Assembly: GCF_947179165.1 (NCBI RefSeq)
Contig: NC_077242.1
Coordinates: forward strand, 47,137,097-47,201,096
Length of the DNA: 64,000 nucleotides
Reading direction: 5' to 3'
DNA from: Solanum dulcamara
Taxonomy: Eukaryota > Streptophyta > Magnoliopsida > Solanales > Solanaceae
Position 1 is the stretch's first letter. Each line of letters begins with the position of its first letter. Under the pieces are notes generated by a model. That model did not search any database and had not been told where the DNA came from. It saw only the letters and a list, made by a program, of their open reading frames with translations. Positions 12,939 through 25,074 of the stretch are shown here, one piece after another. Both the position numbers and the translations under genes were made by a program.

Positions 12939-15894
12939 AGTTCATCCTTAGAATGTCTACAGATCGTGTCTAGTAGAGTCTTGTTTATCGGTGTGTTGTG
13001 CATCACATCTATAAACAGGAGGCTACAGGGCTTTTAGGATGCTACCTTTCTTTAATGTTAGAGATCGTGCGATAGAGCCCAGCCATAAGAAATGAAATTC
13101 CTTTTTTTCTAACCTTTGATTTTAGCTAAAGAACAACATCGACAGAAGAAAGTGAATGATAATATTGGAAGCTACATAATATACAGGTAAGTAATGGTTC
13201 GAAAGAGGCATACTGGATAAGGTAAGAATATCAAAATATGATTGAAATGTAAAGTTGAAAATTGAAAGGAAAAGTAGATAGAAAAGTGTAACAGGTGTAT
13301 TTGGAGTTGGACATACGAGGTAAGTCCATTATTTTTATATTCTTATTGATATTGGGTGCTCTGTGTAGCTGTGATATGAATATATATATATGTTGGCCCT
13401 GTGAGGTATTTTTGGTATTTCTTGCATGTAGGTTTTGAGATAGTAAGAAAAACAGAGGAAACTCTGCCAAAATTTTTCTAGAAATAAAGAGAAAATGGGA
13501 CATAAGTTCATAATATGTTTTGAAGGTTGATACTGGCAAGGTAAATTTATTATGTTGGAGTAAATAGTTAAGAGATACCCTCCATGTCATCCATAAGGGG
13601 TACCATCTTACTTGGGAAATTTTATTTTAAAAAAGTCTATATGAGCAGCAAAGTTTAAAATTCATTTGAACGGACCAAGATACTTTCCAGCCACAATTTT
13701 GTCTTAACAGAAACTTATTTGAAGGGCAAACATGTCCGGTAATTAAGTTTCACTTTTGTTGAAAAGTACAAAGCATGCAGCAAGTACTTTATAAATTAAA
13801 TAATTTATTCACGATTCAAGAATAAGCCTGGAGGTAAATGAGGTGCATTAAACACTAAGAAGTCATGTGGTGCTTATTGGATTCTAGTTTTCTTCTAGTG
13901 GTCATTGGGAAATGCTTATGGATAACATTTCATTAGTTCTTAACCAACTAGTTGGAGATGGAAATTGCGAAAGGAAAACATAAACTTGTGGGCTATTTAG
14001 GATTATGTATTTTATATGTTGTTGATGAAATGCTAAGATGATTCGTAAGGGATTGTGATACTAAGAGATGATTTAAAAAAAAATGGTAGATCTTGATAAA
14101 ATGATATATTAAGGCACTGACTGAATTGATAAGATGGGATAAATTGTGATGAGTTATAATTAAAAGAAGTAATAGTGTGATTAAGATAAAGAGTATACAC
14201 AAAAAAGAATTGTGACAGATATGAATTAATTGATAAGACAGTCTATGAGATATTAAGGATAAGATTGACTAGAAAGGGGAATAAGGTTAAAAAGTGCTAT
14301 GTCATAGGACGGTATACGAACATGATGTAATGTGAATACCATAAGGATTGTTATAGAAATGAAAGGAGTACTAAAGGAAGAACCCAAGATAGACGTAATT
14401 AATTAAGTATGAGTATAGGACAAAAAGGGAAATAGATAGCTACGAACTGAAGGTATAGTACGAAATAAAGGTGATAAGACAAAACCACTATTAGAATAAA
14501 TTTGATACGATTTTGAGTAAGATTAGAATTTAGCGTTGGATGCATGATAAGGGTGAAAGCGCATGAATCATAAAGGAGTATTGTGTATATATGACTTCAC
14601 CTCAGAAAAATAGTGAGATCCTTAAAAGGACAAAGATTGTAGATTTTCGAAACAACTGATGCATTGTGAACCTATTAGAGTATTAAGTGATATCCGTTGG
14701 GATAAAGATAGTGTTATAAGAAAGCTTGAAACACTTATCACTAGAATATAAATGCTACCGAATGGAGAATTTCAAATGATTATAAGCACTAGATAATTAT
14801 TGATTGGAATGAATGGAATATGGCTTTGGATAAATTACAAAACTAATTATATTACTGGAGTACCAATCATTAGACGAGATTTTATACTATATATATCGGG
14901 AGTTCTCAACACCTCATAATTGTGTTAAAGTTTCGTACATGGGTAATCTAAGTTATAGATGATATAAAGGAAGATATGGATATAGTGCAGTATATTATAT
15001 GTATTGGAAAAGAATCATATGCATTTGAAAATTTGAAATAGGGGCATAGAGTAGAATATAAATAGATAATGACATGGGTACATCCTAAAGGGGGGAAGTG
15101 GATAAGATAAATATAAGTGGAAGATGAAATCAACAGACGCTACAACACATTAATGTGACACTTAAACTTCAAGTGAGATCCCATGCTGGAATGAGTTAGC
15201 AGGATCTAAAAGCCAAAAATAAACGGATAAAAGCCAAGATGATATCTAAGACAATGTTGAGAAGTATTGCTAAAGACCTTGAACAGTATGACATCAAAGG
15301 ATGGGTTCATGTAAAAAGGACTGAATACGACAAGAGAATAGTAATGAGTAACTTAAAGATATTGTAAAGGATAGCAAGGCTATACTGGATTAAAGGTTAA
15401 GATGTTGGCAATAGAGTTATTGGCTACTGATATTGTGACACACAAGTAGCAAAAGAGAAAGGATAAGAAATCTCTCCTATGGTAGAATATGAAAAAATTG
15501 AATGGTAAGTAAAGGAAGCGAAACATGTATGACAAAATAGACTGCAAGTGCATATTAGTACAATGAAATATGTAGAGAAGAATAAGCCAATAGAAGGAAA
15601 GATTATGATTCGAATTGAATGCACTTTGTACAAATTGTACAAGAATAGTTATGCAACCTACGAATATTGGTATGTTAAGGATGAGATCAAGTGATTACTT
15701 GATAAAAATAATAAGAAGTCAGTAATAGCAATGTGATTGCAATAGTTTGAATACATTAAAGAAAAGTATAAGATGGTTGAGGCAAAACTATTGAGATATA
15801 ATTAGTATTGAGGGAAAAAGCTATAATTGAGCTCTGATATCAACTGAAGGAGGTAAGAGAAAAAATAGGGTCTGCATAAAGACTAGTATAGCGA
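12939..15894 (+). other. RE3 leader and large non-coding insert replacing gag to RNase H
   Basis: The first ~150 bases match the RE7 leader (36,775-36,920), for example the shared GTGTTGTGCA...CATCTATAAACA stretch. This similarity stops near 13,085, just before the point where gag starts in RE7. From there to about 15,894 I cannot find a gag, protease, RT or RNase H motif in any frame. The plus strand is visibly rich in A and G, with many GATAAG/GAATAAG-like words. Minus-strand open frames in it (for example 13,231-13,590) resemble no known family and look like by-products of base composition. Origin unknown: captured DNA, or coding sequence decayed past recognition. The good preservation of the adjacent integrase argues against plain decay. 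Confidence 0.6.
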
Positions 15895-17409
15895 TGCTAA
15901 GGTATTTTCTAGGCTGATTCTAATAATGGCAGAGTTTCTATTCGAGGAGTTGCTGAATCATCTATCATGGAAGAGGTGATGCAACGCCAGTATGAAGACC
16001 CTATTCTGGCATAGTAACAGGATGCAACCCTTCAAAATGAAAAGACCCCATTCGAGATCACACTTGATAGATTGCTAAGATATAGAGGAAGATTATGTGT
16101 ACCTAAGATTCTAAAGCTACGACAATAGGTTTTGGGAGAGGCACTCTATGCCCGATATTTTGTTCATCCAGGGCCAACAAAGATGTATCATGACCTTAGA
16201 TGTTTATACTGGTGGAATAGCATGAAGAAGGACATAAAAGAGTTTGTAGCCCAGTGTCCAAATTGTCAGCAGGTTAAAACTGAGCATCAGAAGCCTAGCG
16301 GACTATTATAAGAGGTGGAAATTCTGACTTGGAAGTGGGAAGAAATTTATATGGATTTTACTATAGGCTTACCTCGCACTCTACGGAAGTATGATTACAT
16401 ATGGGTGATTGTAGATAGGCTGATAAAATCAGCCCACTTTCTTCCAGTTAGAACTACATATTCAGCGGAGGACTATGCGAGGTTATATATCAAAGAGATA
16501 GTAAGACTTCATGGGATTACCACATCTATTATCTCAGACAGAGGGGCTCAATTCACAGCTAGATTCTAGAGATCATTTTAGAAGAGATTGGGAACACAAA
16601 TAAATCTTAGTATAATATTTCACCCTCAGACTGATGGGCAGGCTGAACATACTATTCAGACTCTAGAAGATATGTTACGGGCCTGTATTATTGACTTTGG
16701 AGGTAGTTGGGATGATCATTTGCCACTTATTGAGTTTGCCTATAATAATAGATACTATTCTAGCATCCAGATATCACCATATAAAGCTTTATATGGCAGG
16801 AAGTATAGGTCACCTATTGACTAGTTTGATGTTGGTGAGGCTAAGTTAATCGGACCCAATATGATTCAACAAGCTATTGATAAGGTGAAGCTTATTAAGG
16901 AAAGTTTATTAGCAGCCCAGAGTCAACAAAAATCATATGCAGATAAGCGATATTGACCCTTAGAGTTTCAGGTTAGTGATTGGGTGTTTTGAAGGTGTCA
17001 CCCATGAAGGGGGTAATGAGATTCGGTAAGAAAGGAAAGCTTATCCCGCGATATATTAGCCCTTATCAGGTTATTCGTAGAATAGGCAAGGTTGCCTATG
17101 AGTTGGACCTACCATCTGATTTAGAAGAAGTGCACCCTGTCTTTCACGTGTCGATGCTTTACAAATGTATTGGTGATCCTTCTAAAGTATTTCCTGTGGA
17201 TGATATCCAGGTGACGGAGGAGCTGTCTTACGAGGAAAACCCTATAGTTATCTATACTTGATTGCCAAGTCAGAAGGTTATGTACTAAGGATGTGGCTTC
17301 CGTCAAAGTATTGTGGCGAAATAAAGATAGAGAAAATATGACCTAGGAACCCGAGGAGGAGATGAAGGATAAGTATCCTCACTTGTTCTCTACGCCTACA
17401 GGTAATCTA
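15895..17409 (+). pseudogene. RE3 integrase with chromodomain (few stops)
   Basis: A Ty3/Gypsy integrase reads almost continuously. The spacer lies at 15,895-16,130. The zinc domain follows, with both His (VHPGP, KMYHDL) and the CPNC pair (16,165-16,275). The core at 16,315-16,830 keeps all three catalytic residues: Asp in WVIVDRLIK, Asp in IISDRGAQF and Glu in GQAEHTIQ. The C-domain is at 16,980-17,180 (LIPRYISPYQVIRRIGKVAYELDLP), then a chromodomain (VKVLWRNKDREN) at about 17,265-17,400 in another frame. In-frame stops occur near 16,310, 16,567, 16,580, 16,822 and 16,956, with frameshifts around 16,990 and 17,260, so no full protein can be made. Several stops fit single C-to-T changes in Gln or Arg codons. 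It is the only gene left in RE3. Confidence 0.88.
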
Positions 17410-17532
17410 AACCTCTAGATTAATTATATTGATTTATAGATAAAACTATATGTTGTTGCATTAAAAAATGACTCTCCCAAATTCCTTATAAGACTTTATG
17501 AGGCGAGTTTAACATTCGAGGATGAATGTTCT

Positions 17533-17546
17533 AAAGGGGGGAAGAA
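17533..17546 (+). other. RE3 polypurine tract
   Basis: The purine run AAAGGGGGGAAGAA ends directly at the 3' LTR start (TGTTATACTCC at 17,547). The position and composition are canonical for the plus-strand primer. Confidence 0.9.
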
Positions 17547-20500
17547 TGTTATACTCCGTATTTTTACATCTTGGACTATTTGTGAGCTAACGGATATAAA
17601 TTCAAGGACATTCAATTTTGAATTTTAAAATAACATGATCTGTTGTAAATGACAAGTTATATGGATAATATATGTGATGTAAAAGACATCTCAATAAGGA
17701 CCCTTGAGCCTAATCAAAGTAGAAGCCATCAAATATTTTTTCTTAAAATCACATTTTCGGGTAAGTTGACTTTGGGAGGCCATAACCCCTTTAGAATTTG
17801 GTAATTTGGTCTCAAAATAAAAGTTATAGACAATTGAAATATCTTTCCAACCATATGTCATGGGTCTGTAGAAGACATTAGGATAAGGAGATATGGATGT
17901 TTTAAGGTAGGAAGGTCAAGCTCAATAGTGGATTCGGCCCAACCCAATTCCAACTAGGGTCAGTCCCAATACCCATATAATTTAAGGGATATTTTCAACT
18001 TCCTTCTTCATTCTCAAACAAGGAAATATCCAAAAATTTCTAGAGAGAGAGAGAGAGGAAGATCTTAGAGAGAAAAACCAAATCTGACCAAAATCTGAGT
18101 CCCGAAATGCGAAGCTCATGAAGAGAAAAGTATTGTACATCACGTTGTCTTCAATTTGAGCTAAATATCAGCAAATAAGGAGAAGATTTAGTGTGGTTTA
18201 TGCATACTTGAGGTAATATTAAAGTCCCTTTTTCATTGTTAACAAGTTTATTTAGAGTTTTAACGGATTAGAACGGAGAAAATAGCGTTATAAACTCGTT
18301 TGGTGATTTATTGAGATTTATGGGTTAAGAGACTGTTTTGGGTGGATTAAATAGATGGAATTAGCTTAGTGATTATGTATAATAATGGTTGATATTGTTT
18401 TAATGTTGTTGATGAGTTTTGTTCTTGAATTTGGAGGAATAAGATGTATGGAGATTGTAAGTGTTTAAATCCATTTTTAGAATTGCGTAGATTATAGTAA
18501 TTCTTGAATATCTCATTATGTAGACCTTTTATTTTAGAAAATAAATATGTTTTGGAAATATAATACACGTACCTACAATTCTTATGTTTATGTCAGAGCC
18601 TATATCTATTGTTATTATGTCAAAAAAAAAGGATGAAGCATAAGGCAAGTTCTGTCCAGATTCTTGATTTAAAAATTCCTCATGTATAGTTGTTAGTGTT
18701 TTGAGGATATATTTTTGTACAAAATGAGTTTTGAATTTATTCCTTTTGTATTTAAAGCTTAAGACAGATATCTAAAAGTTTCATGAAGTTCATTAAATCC
18801 AGTTTTACCATTTTCAATTTCAAAATTTAGATACAACTTGAGGTACTCGGCTTTCTGAAATTACTGTTTTGGTAACATAATTCGGGTGGCAACATTCTAG
18901 GCTTATTGTCAATAATAAATCTTGTTTTATGTCAATATTTTAGATTGTTGATATTACTTGATAATTATATGGCTGGTTTGAAAGTGGGAAAAGTGAGCGG
19001 TATAGGGGAGGTGCTGTCCAATTTTTTTAGAAATAACCTACTAACGATAGAGTATGTTTTACTCCTATCCATAGCTTAACCATAGTACTTAACGTTTTAA
19101 TATAAGTTGAGACAATATTGGGAAGCATATACGTATAAACTCTAAAGGTATGTAAAGCTAACCTTTCTCTCTTTTGTCATGATCTATATGAAACAAACGA
19201 ACGACGAAAGTATAAATTCCAAAGAAACTCTTATTCTTAGGTATACTAGGATGGCTAATGTTCTAAATTTTCAGAATGTAGATCGCTATACCTTGACTTA
19301 TATATATGGTTCCAGCCATTCTAGTTGGTAAAATTCATATTTTAGTACAATTCATGCTTCGGTATAATTCATATTTGGCATGATTTATAACGGCAATCGA
19401 AGGTTACTTGAAATGACTATTGTCTTGATTTTCAAAGGATGGTCCATTTTAATTATTCTATTGAGTCACAAATAAAGATTTAAATTCATATGGTTACTCA
19501 TTACTCTACTCGTGCATGCCTTAATGTATCTTTCACCTAGTCCTGGGCCGGGTATGTATTCTGCACAGTTTCACTGCATTATTCACCGAGTCCTTCACTA
19601 GAGGGCCGTGTACGGTATATATATGTATATGATGATGATATGATATGATGACATGGTGATATGATGATGGCGCCGAGCCCCATGATGGGTTGAATATGAT
19701 ATACATGTATATGACAGATTCACCGAATCCATAATGGGCCGGATATGATATATGATATGATCATGCAGGATTTTATTTCTTAATGCACAGTACACTGATT
19801 TCTTAAGTAGCATACTTATCTCCTGAATCTCTACTTCAGATGTGATCTTATTTATGGTATGTTATGCTTTATATACTCACTACATATATCGTACTGACCC
19901 CTTTCTTAAGTAGCATACTTGTCTCCTGAATCTCTACTTCAGATGTGATCTCATTTATGGATTGTTATGCTTTATATACTCACTACATAAATCGTACTGA
20001 CCCCCTTTCTTCGGGGGACTACGTTTCATGCCTGTAGGTATATATATTCATTTTGGGGATCCGCCAGCATAGGATTTCCACTCAGCTATTTTGGAAGTGC
20101 TCCATTATCCCGTAGCCTAGAATTATGGTATAGATATTTTGATGTATATATTTATTTATCCATGGGTACAGCGGAGCCCTGTCCCATCATATGTTACTAT
20201 TGATGTTCTTAGAGGTCTGTAGACATATATGTGGGTGGTATATAGATGTTATCCAGTTGTACTAGTATGACATATATTTTGGAATGTACTTATTCATAGT
20301 AGTAACCTAGTCGGCTTGCGTATATACATGTATATTTTGGAATGTGATCTGTAGTGGCATCCTTGTCGGCTTACGTACCACATTACCTTTGATGTTATAA
20401 CTCCTCAAGAAGACAAGTCGCATTAATATATAAATATGGGACAATTTTGATATGACATTCTATTTCCTTAAGTCCCATATCATGTTTAGTTGTGAATTGG

Positions 20501-20573
20501 TTATAGACAACAAATATATGTACGGGTGTCTAGTCTAGGAACCAGTCACGGCCTACAGGGTTGGGTCGTGACA
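17547..20573 (+). repeat. RE3 3' LTR (3.0 kb)
   Basis: Direct repeat of 9,995-12,922, from TGTTATACTCC to GTCGTGACA. It is about 100 bases longer than the 5' copy because of a local tandem duplication at 19,799-20,004. Flanked on the right by CTTGG. Confidence 0.9.
19799..20004. repeat. 103-bp tandem duplication inside the RE3 3' LTR
   Basis: The segment starting TTTCTTAAGTAGCATACTT occurs at 19,799 and again at 19,902. Each copy runs through TATATACTCACTACAT to GTACTGACCCC. The 5' LTR has this segment once (about 12,250-12,360). The duplication therefore arose in the 3' LTR after integration, or was carried unequally. Confidence 0.88.
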
Positions 20574-21246
20574 CTTGGTAAAACAAATCAATTTGTATGC
20601 TTAAGATCCCTGCAATGTCAGTGTCTGCTGAGGCCAAAACAAGCTCGTAGGCGGCAGTTAGATGATAAAACAGGAAAGCAATAACAAGTAATCATAATTG
20701 ATCAAAGCATATTCATGACATGCCTTTCTAGGACACTAGGCAAGGAGTAGAGTTTTGATAATAGACATTAATCATACGGTGGTTGGTAACTCAATAGGAT
20801 GAGGCTACAAATCATATATGAACTATAAATAGGCCATAACAAACTTAGTCCATTAGGATCATCCAAGAAAAGAAATTATTACCTTAATATACCTTTCAAC
20901 CAACTCCCAAAATGTGTCTCTATGCAGCTTTTCCAACCAAAGGATATGCAACAATGAGAAAATCAACATGGTTGCAGACAAGAAATAGCTAGTCGATAAG
21001 GCTCTAATGCCACACTCGTGACCACAAAAATTCAAAGAATAAAATGAGTCTAATAACGATAATAATCAGCAGCTAAATCCATTGACGATATTCCAACAAC
21101 ATCTCGAAGGAGCAAAAAGCTTCTGAGGCAACTTAAGTAGGCGTTCTTCACACCATTCAACCTAACAACCATCCAAAACGACCCGAATAAGAATTACACA
21201 AATTACCATATTACCATCAATACACAATTTTAATACCCCAAATATT
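20574..21246 (-). repeat. RE2 5' LTR, second segment (truncated at 21,246)
   Basis: It resumes after RE3 with the TSD copy CTTGG and aligns with about 3,260-3,950 of the RE2 3' LTR, for example the CAATACACAAT...AATACCCCAAATATT stretch (3,920 and 21,218). It stops at 21,246. The remaining ~760 bases of the LTR (counterpart of 3,951-4,707) are absent, and RE1 RT sequence follows directly. Confidence 0.82.
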
Positions 21247-22480
21247 GGAAGGAGACAAAGGTTTTGCCCAATTCTTAACCACTTTGGTCTTCTTGGGACA
21301 AACCATAATACCCTCACCGGAGAAAATATGGCCAAGGAAAGCAACTGAACTCAACAAAAATTTACAGTTGCTAAACTTAGCAAATAGCAGGCGGTCCTTA
21401 AGAATTTGCAAGACAATCCTCTCAAATGATCAGCATGTTCTTCCTCACTCCAAGAATATATCAAAATATCATCACTGAACAGTTACGAATATATCCAAAT
21501 ATTTCTTTAACACCCTATTAATCAAATCCAAAAAAGCTATAGGAGCATTTATTAGTCCAAAAGATATAACTCGATGTTGATGATAACCTGATCAAAGATG
21601 AAACTTTAAAAAGTTACTTGCTCCATGAAATTTATCGAACAACTCATAAATCATTGGAATGGGATACTTATTCTTAATTGCGACCTTTTTAATTGTCGGT
21701 AGTCAATACACATACGGCGACAACCATCCTTCTTTCTAAAAAAGAAAACTGGAGCACCCCATGGAGAGATAATCGGTCTAATAAAACCCTTATTTAATAA
21801 TCCTTCAATTGATCCTTTAACTCTTTCAATTTTATCGGGGCCATTTGGTAAGTAGGAATAGATATAGGTTGGGTATTAGAGAAAATATTGATACCAAGGT
21901 CTATTTCCCTTTTGGGAAGTACACTTGGGAGATCATCGGGAAAGACTTTCGAAAACTCATTAATAATTGAAACTGACTTAGGATTAAGAGCTTCAGAATT
22001 TGTATTTCTAACCCGGATGAGATGATAGATAGAATCTTTAGAAATCATTTTCCGAGCTTAAGACACAAGATGAATTGAACTTTTAAACATGAAATTACTA
22101 CCTTTCCATTTTAGGATTGGCTCATTAGGAAACTTAAATTGACCACATGAGTCCTACAACATATAGAGGCATAACATGCATAAATCCAATCCATACTGAG
22201 GATAACATCAAAATGGGTCATACCAAGCTCTACAAGATCAACTGAGGTGATTTTATGAAAAATAACAACTGGACAATATTGATATACTCTTATAGCCATA
22301 ACTGAATCACCAATTGGATTGTAGGCCAAAAAAAAGATCTAACAAGATCTTGGGACTAACAATGAATTTCATAAAAAGATAAGGAGTAACAAATGATAGA
22401 GTGGTACCCGAATCTAACAATGCATAAACATCATTGTCAAAGACTTTAAAATTACCAGTCAAAACATTGGGTGAATCCTC
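21247..22480 (-). pseudogene. RE1 protease and reverse transcriptase (broken)
   Basis: Read on the minus strand from 22,480. The protease active-site segment is LLDSGTTLSF (near 22,405), with a canonical D-S-G. The protease tail follows (VELGMTHFDVILSMDW, about 22,150-22,260), then the linker and RT N-terminus at 21,794-22,048 (KVFPDDLPSVLPKREIDLG). The RT palm near 21,465 keeps Asp-Asp (FSDDILIYS). The thumb segment at 21,247-21,411 (FLGHIFSGEGIMV) ends in PLSPSNI, where the reading stops abruptly against RE2 LTR sequence. Everything from the RT end to mid RNase H is missing; the frame resumes at 2,099. Scattered stops make it inactive. Confidence 0.84.
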
Positions 22481-23640
22481 TAACTGTTGATGAGTCTAAA
22501 GGGCATAAAATCTATTTCCACGCTAACTGCCACCCAATGTAGTACCACGTTGATCCAGGCGGTCTATAGCCTGAGTGTGAGCCTAGGGTTTAGCACAACT
22601 CCTATAATCCTTCACTTGATGACCCTGCTTTCCAAACCTATAGCATATATCTGTTCTCATAAGCATTCTCTCTTATGGTTTCTTCCATACTTCTTGCATG
22701 GAAGGATAACTTGACAATTTAAAGCTTCTCCTTCTACCTTAGGGTTAGGCAACCTATATTTTTCAAACTTTAGAGACGTAGTGTTTGATGAATCTTAGCC
22801 AGAATACTTTTGAAAAAATTGACAATGGCCACCATTTCCGGACTTTGCATATGAAAAATTTCCACCATCAACACGAGTACTCTTTGACTTCCTTCTAGAT
22901 CTCTCTTTCTTTTTTTTCCTCCTCTATTTCTTTGACATTTAGCATAAGCCATGAAATGTTCATCATTTTTATTAACATGGCGGTTCTACATTCTTTGAAT
23001 ACCAAATCCGACACACCCAAAACAAACTTGCTCATATGAGCCCTTGTATTGGCGACCATAAAAAGAGCATATTTAGAAAACTTAATGAACTTGAGGGCAT
23101 ATGCCTTCACACTCATATAACCTTGGCGCAAATTGATGAAATTTTGCACCTTACCTTCCCTCAACTCCAAAGGAAAGAATAGGTCAAGGAAAACATCCTT
23201 GAATTCCTCCTAATCAATGTGAATATCATTTATACCTATTTCATCCTTCCATTGCTCATACCAATGTTTTGCCACTCTCTTGAGTTGATTAGCCACTAAG
23301 TTTGCCTTCTCTACTGGACTAATGCCCATAATACAAATAATCTTAGCAATGCTCTTATTAAATTCTTATGGATCCTCATCCAGCTTACAGCCATGAAATT
23401 CAGGAGGGTTTACTCGTGTGAAGTCACAAACTCAGCTAGCCACCGTACCTATATTTGGGTTCACGAAAGATACCACTCATCTATTTTCTTTAGCTGATAC
23501 GACTTGGGGAACTTGAAATGCGACACAGAATTCTACATGAGAGACTTGCTCATTCAAATGGTCATTTAAAGCTTTTTATTCATCCTCAGCATATCATTGG
23601 ATGGGGTGTCTTTGTTTATCCATATTTCTAAAATCACAAA
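22481..23640 (-). pseudogene. RE1 gag (broken)
   Basis: This is the capsid/nucleocapsid remnant of RE1. The core segment at 22,895-23,170 contains FINLRQGYMSVKAYALKF and KFVLGVSDLV, also found in RE6 (32,098) and RE9 (45,655), so the three belong to one gag family. A degenerate zinc knuckle lies near 22,590-22,640, reading C-Y-R-F-G-K-Q-G-H with the second and last Cys lost. The N-terminus is poorly preserved and I cannot fix a start codon; an ATG at about 23,623 is possible. Stops occur throughout. Confidence 0.8.
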
Positions 23641-23844
23641 GAGAGAATGTTATAGGGAAAAGCCTCATAGTTCAACTCTATCGCATGATAAGGTCAAGAA
23701 AGAAGTGAACTTTTTTCCTAAAAATGCCTCATAGCCTCCTATTCATAGATATGGCGCAATTCACACCATAGGCCATCTCATTATTAAGTCATTGACTCTA
23801 CTTGATGCAGCATGTTAGACTACTTAGGACACTTTAAACTTTGT

Positions 23845-23857
23845 GCTCTGATACCCA
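23845..23857 (-). other. RE1 primer-binding site
   Basis: The minus strand reads TGGGTATCAGAGC three bases inside the LTR end. This is the initiator Met-tRNA complement with one extra G. It fixes the inner edge of the RE1 5' LTR at 23,861. Confidence 0.82.
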
Positions 23858-23860
23858 GTT

Positions 23861-25074
23861 TGTCCTGATCCAAGCTAGGCCATAGGTGTGACAAGGTAAT
23901 TGGGATCCCTATGGACCCAACCAAGCTTGTTAGGATATCGTACATGAGAATTCATATAGTAAGTAAAGAAATAAAGCTAAGACATAGATGCGAAAGTAAA
24001 TTCTTAACATGAGAAGAATCAATATAGTAGAACAAGTCCCAAACTCGAAATGAAAACATAACATAGACTTCATGACACCCAATATTCCTCTACTAAACTA
24101 GATGAGGGCATAATACAAGCTCCTAACTCACCCATGATAACATATAAAAGTAATAAGAATGATGAAATGATAAAATTCTTATCCTCAAAGCATGAGAACT
24201 CACCAACTATATGAATGTAAAGCTCAAATCTAGCCACAAGTGGGAGATGTACGATAATATTCCTATCTTACATAATGATACAATGCAGGAAAGAAGTATT
24301 TGTTTAGTACATGGAATGTAGTATATATGTGAGAAGTCTGCATGAACAATGAGATTAGAAACTAATAAATATGAACATAAGATGTATGACCAATATTTTA
24401 AAGCATCAGTAAAACTTTGAAATCCTTAAAATATCATAATTATATGGTTAATGCATCAAAACATCATCATGAGAGATCTATACCTTTTCACATACTTTGG
24501 TGTGGGACAAGACCTTTAACAAACATATAGGACCATGCGAGCTATGACATAGAATTTGACGTAACTCCCACATCGAGAAGAGATAGTCTACTTTGCAAAG
24601 GTAGACTCTGTGAGAACATAATAATCATGAGCTATATGTGGATCCACTATCTAGGCCATATTTCCATTATAAACCTAGGTGGGCAATATAGTTAGGGACT
24701 AAAAGTTGCTACTAGGATTCCCCTGGGTAGCTACTATGGCTACCGAACAGAACTACACCTTAAAGTCCTCTTAGTGCTTATTCATTATCCTAACGAAATT
24801 CATAAATTAGTCACTAACATCATCAGGAAAGACAATAAAATATACCAATCCTAATCATAAAGAAATCATAAAAATAGCTTATTAACATGACTGATAAGAA
24901 TGCATGAGTTGGTGAGAATTTTCTTTTACCTCTTTAACATAATTTTGTGAGAATTAACTTTCATACTATAATCTATTTCTTAAAGCATCATAGAAACATC
25001 ATTTATAACCATTCACGAATCATTCATGAACCTTTGTAATCTTTCATATTTCTTTCATTGAAATTACTTGAAAT
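23861..25074 (-). repeat. RE1 5' LTR (truncated)
   Basis: The minus-strand LTR end reads ...GGATCAGGACA at 23,861. It resembles the RE4 LTR (25,853 onward) and the RE12 LTR (57,461 onward), for example the GTTGCTAGTAGG / TTGCTACTAGG stretch near 24,705, 26,695 and 58,288. It breaks at about 25,074, where a gag/protease fragment of another element begins, so the first ~1 kb of the LTR is lost. Confidence 0.75.

Larger units (their letters stand above)
9995..20573 (+). mobile_element. RE3: LTR retrotransposon with integrase only, TSD CTTGG
   Basis: The element is 10,579 bases long. It starts TGTTATATTCC and ends GTCGTGACA, with CTTGG at 9,990-9,994 and again at 20,574-20,578. Order: 5' LTR (9,995-12,922), PBS, leader, about 2.8 kb without recognisable genes, integrase with chromodomain, PPT, 3' LTR (17,547-20,573). 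A hand comparison of 11,041-11,400 with its 3' LTR counterpart shows six substitutions in about 360 positions, so this is one of the younger insertions here. It is a chromovirus, probably of the Tekay/Del type by LTR size and chromodomain (inference). It lacks gag, protease, RT and RNase H, so if it ever moved in this form it depended on proteins supplied by another copy. Confidence 0.9.

Noticed and set aside
13231..13590. 119-residue minus-strand open frame inside RE3
   Set aside because: Low-complexity composition, no family resemblance, and opposite to the element strand. It fits chance in purine-rich DNA.
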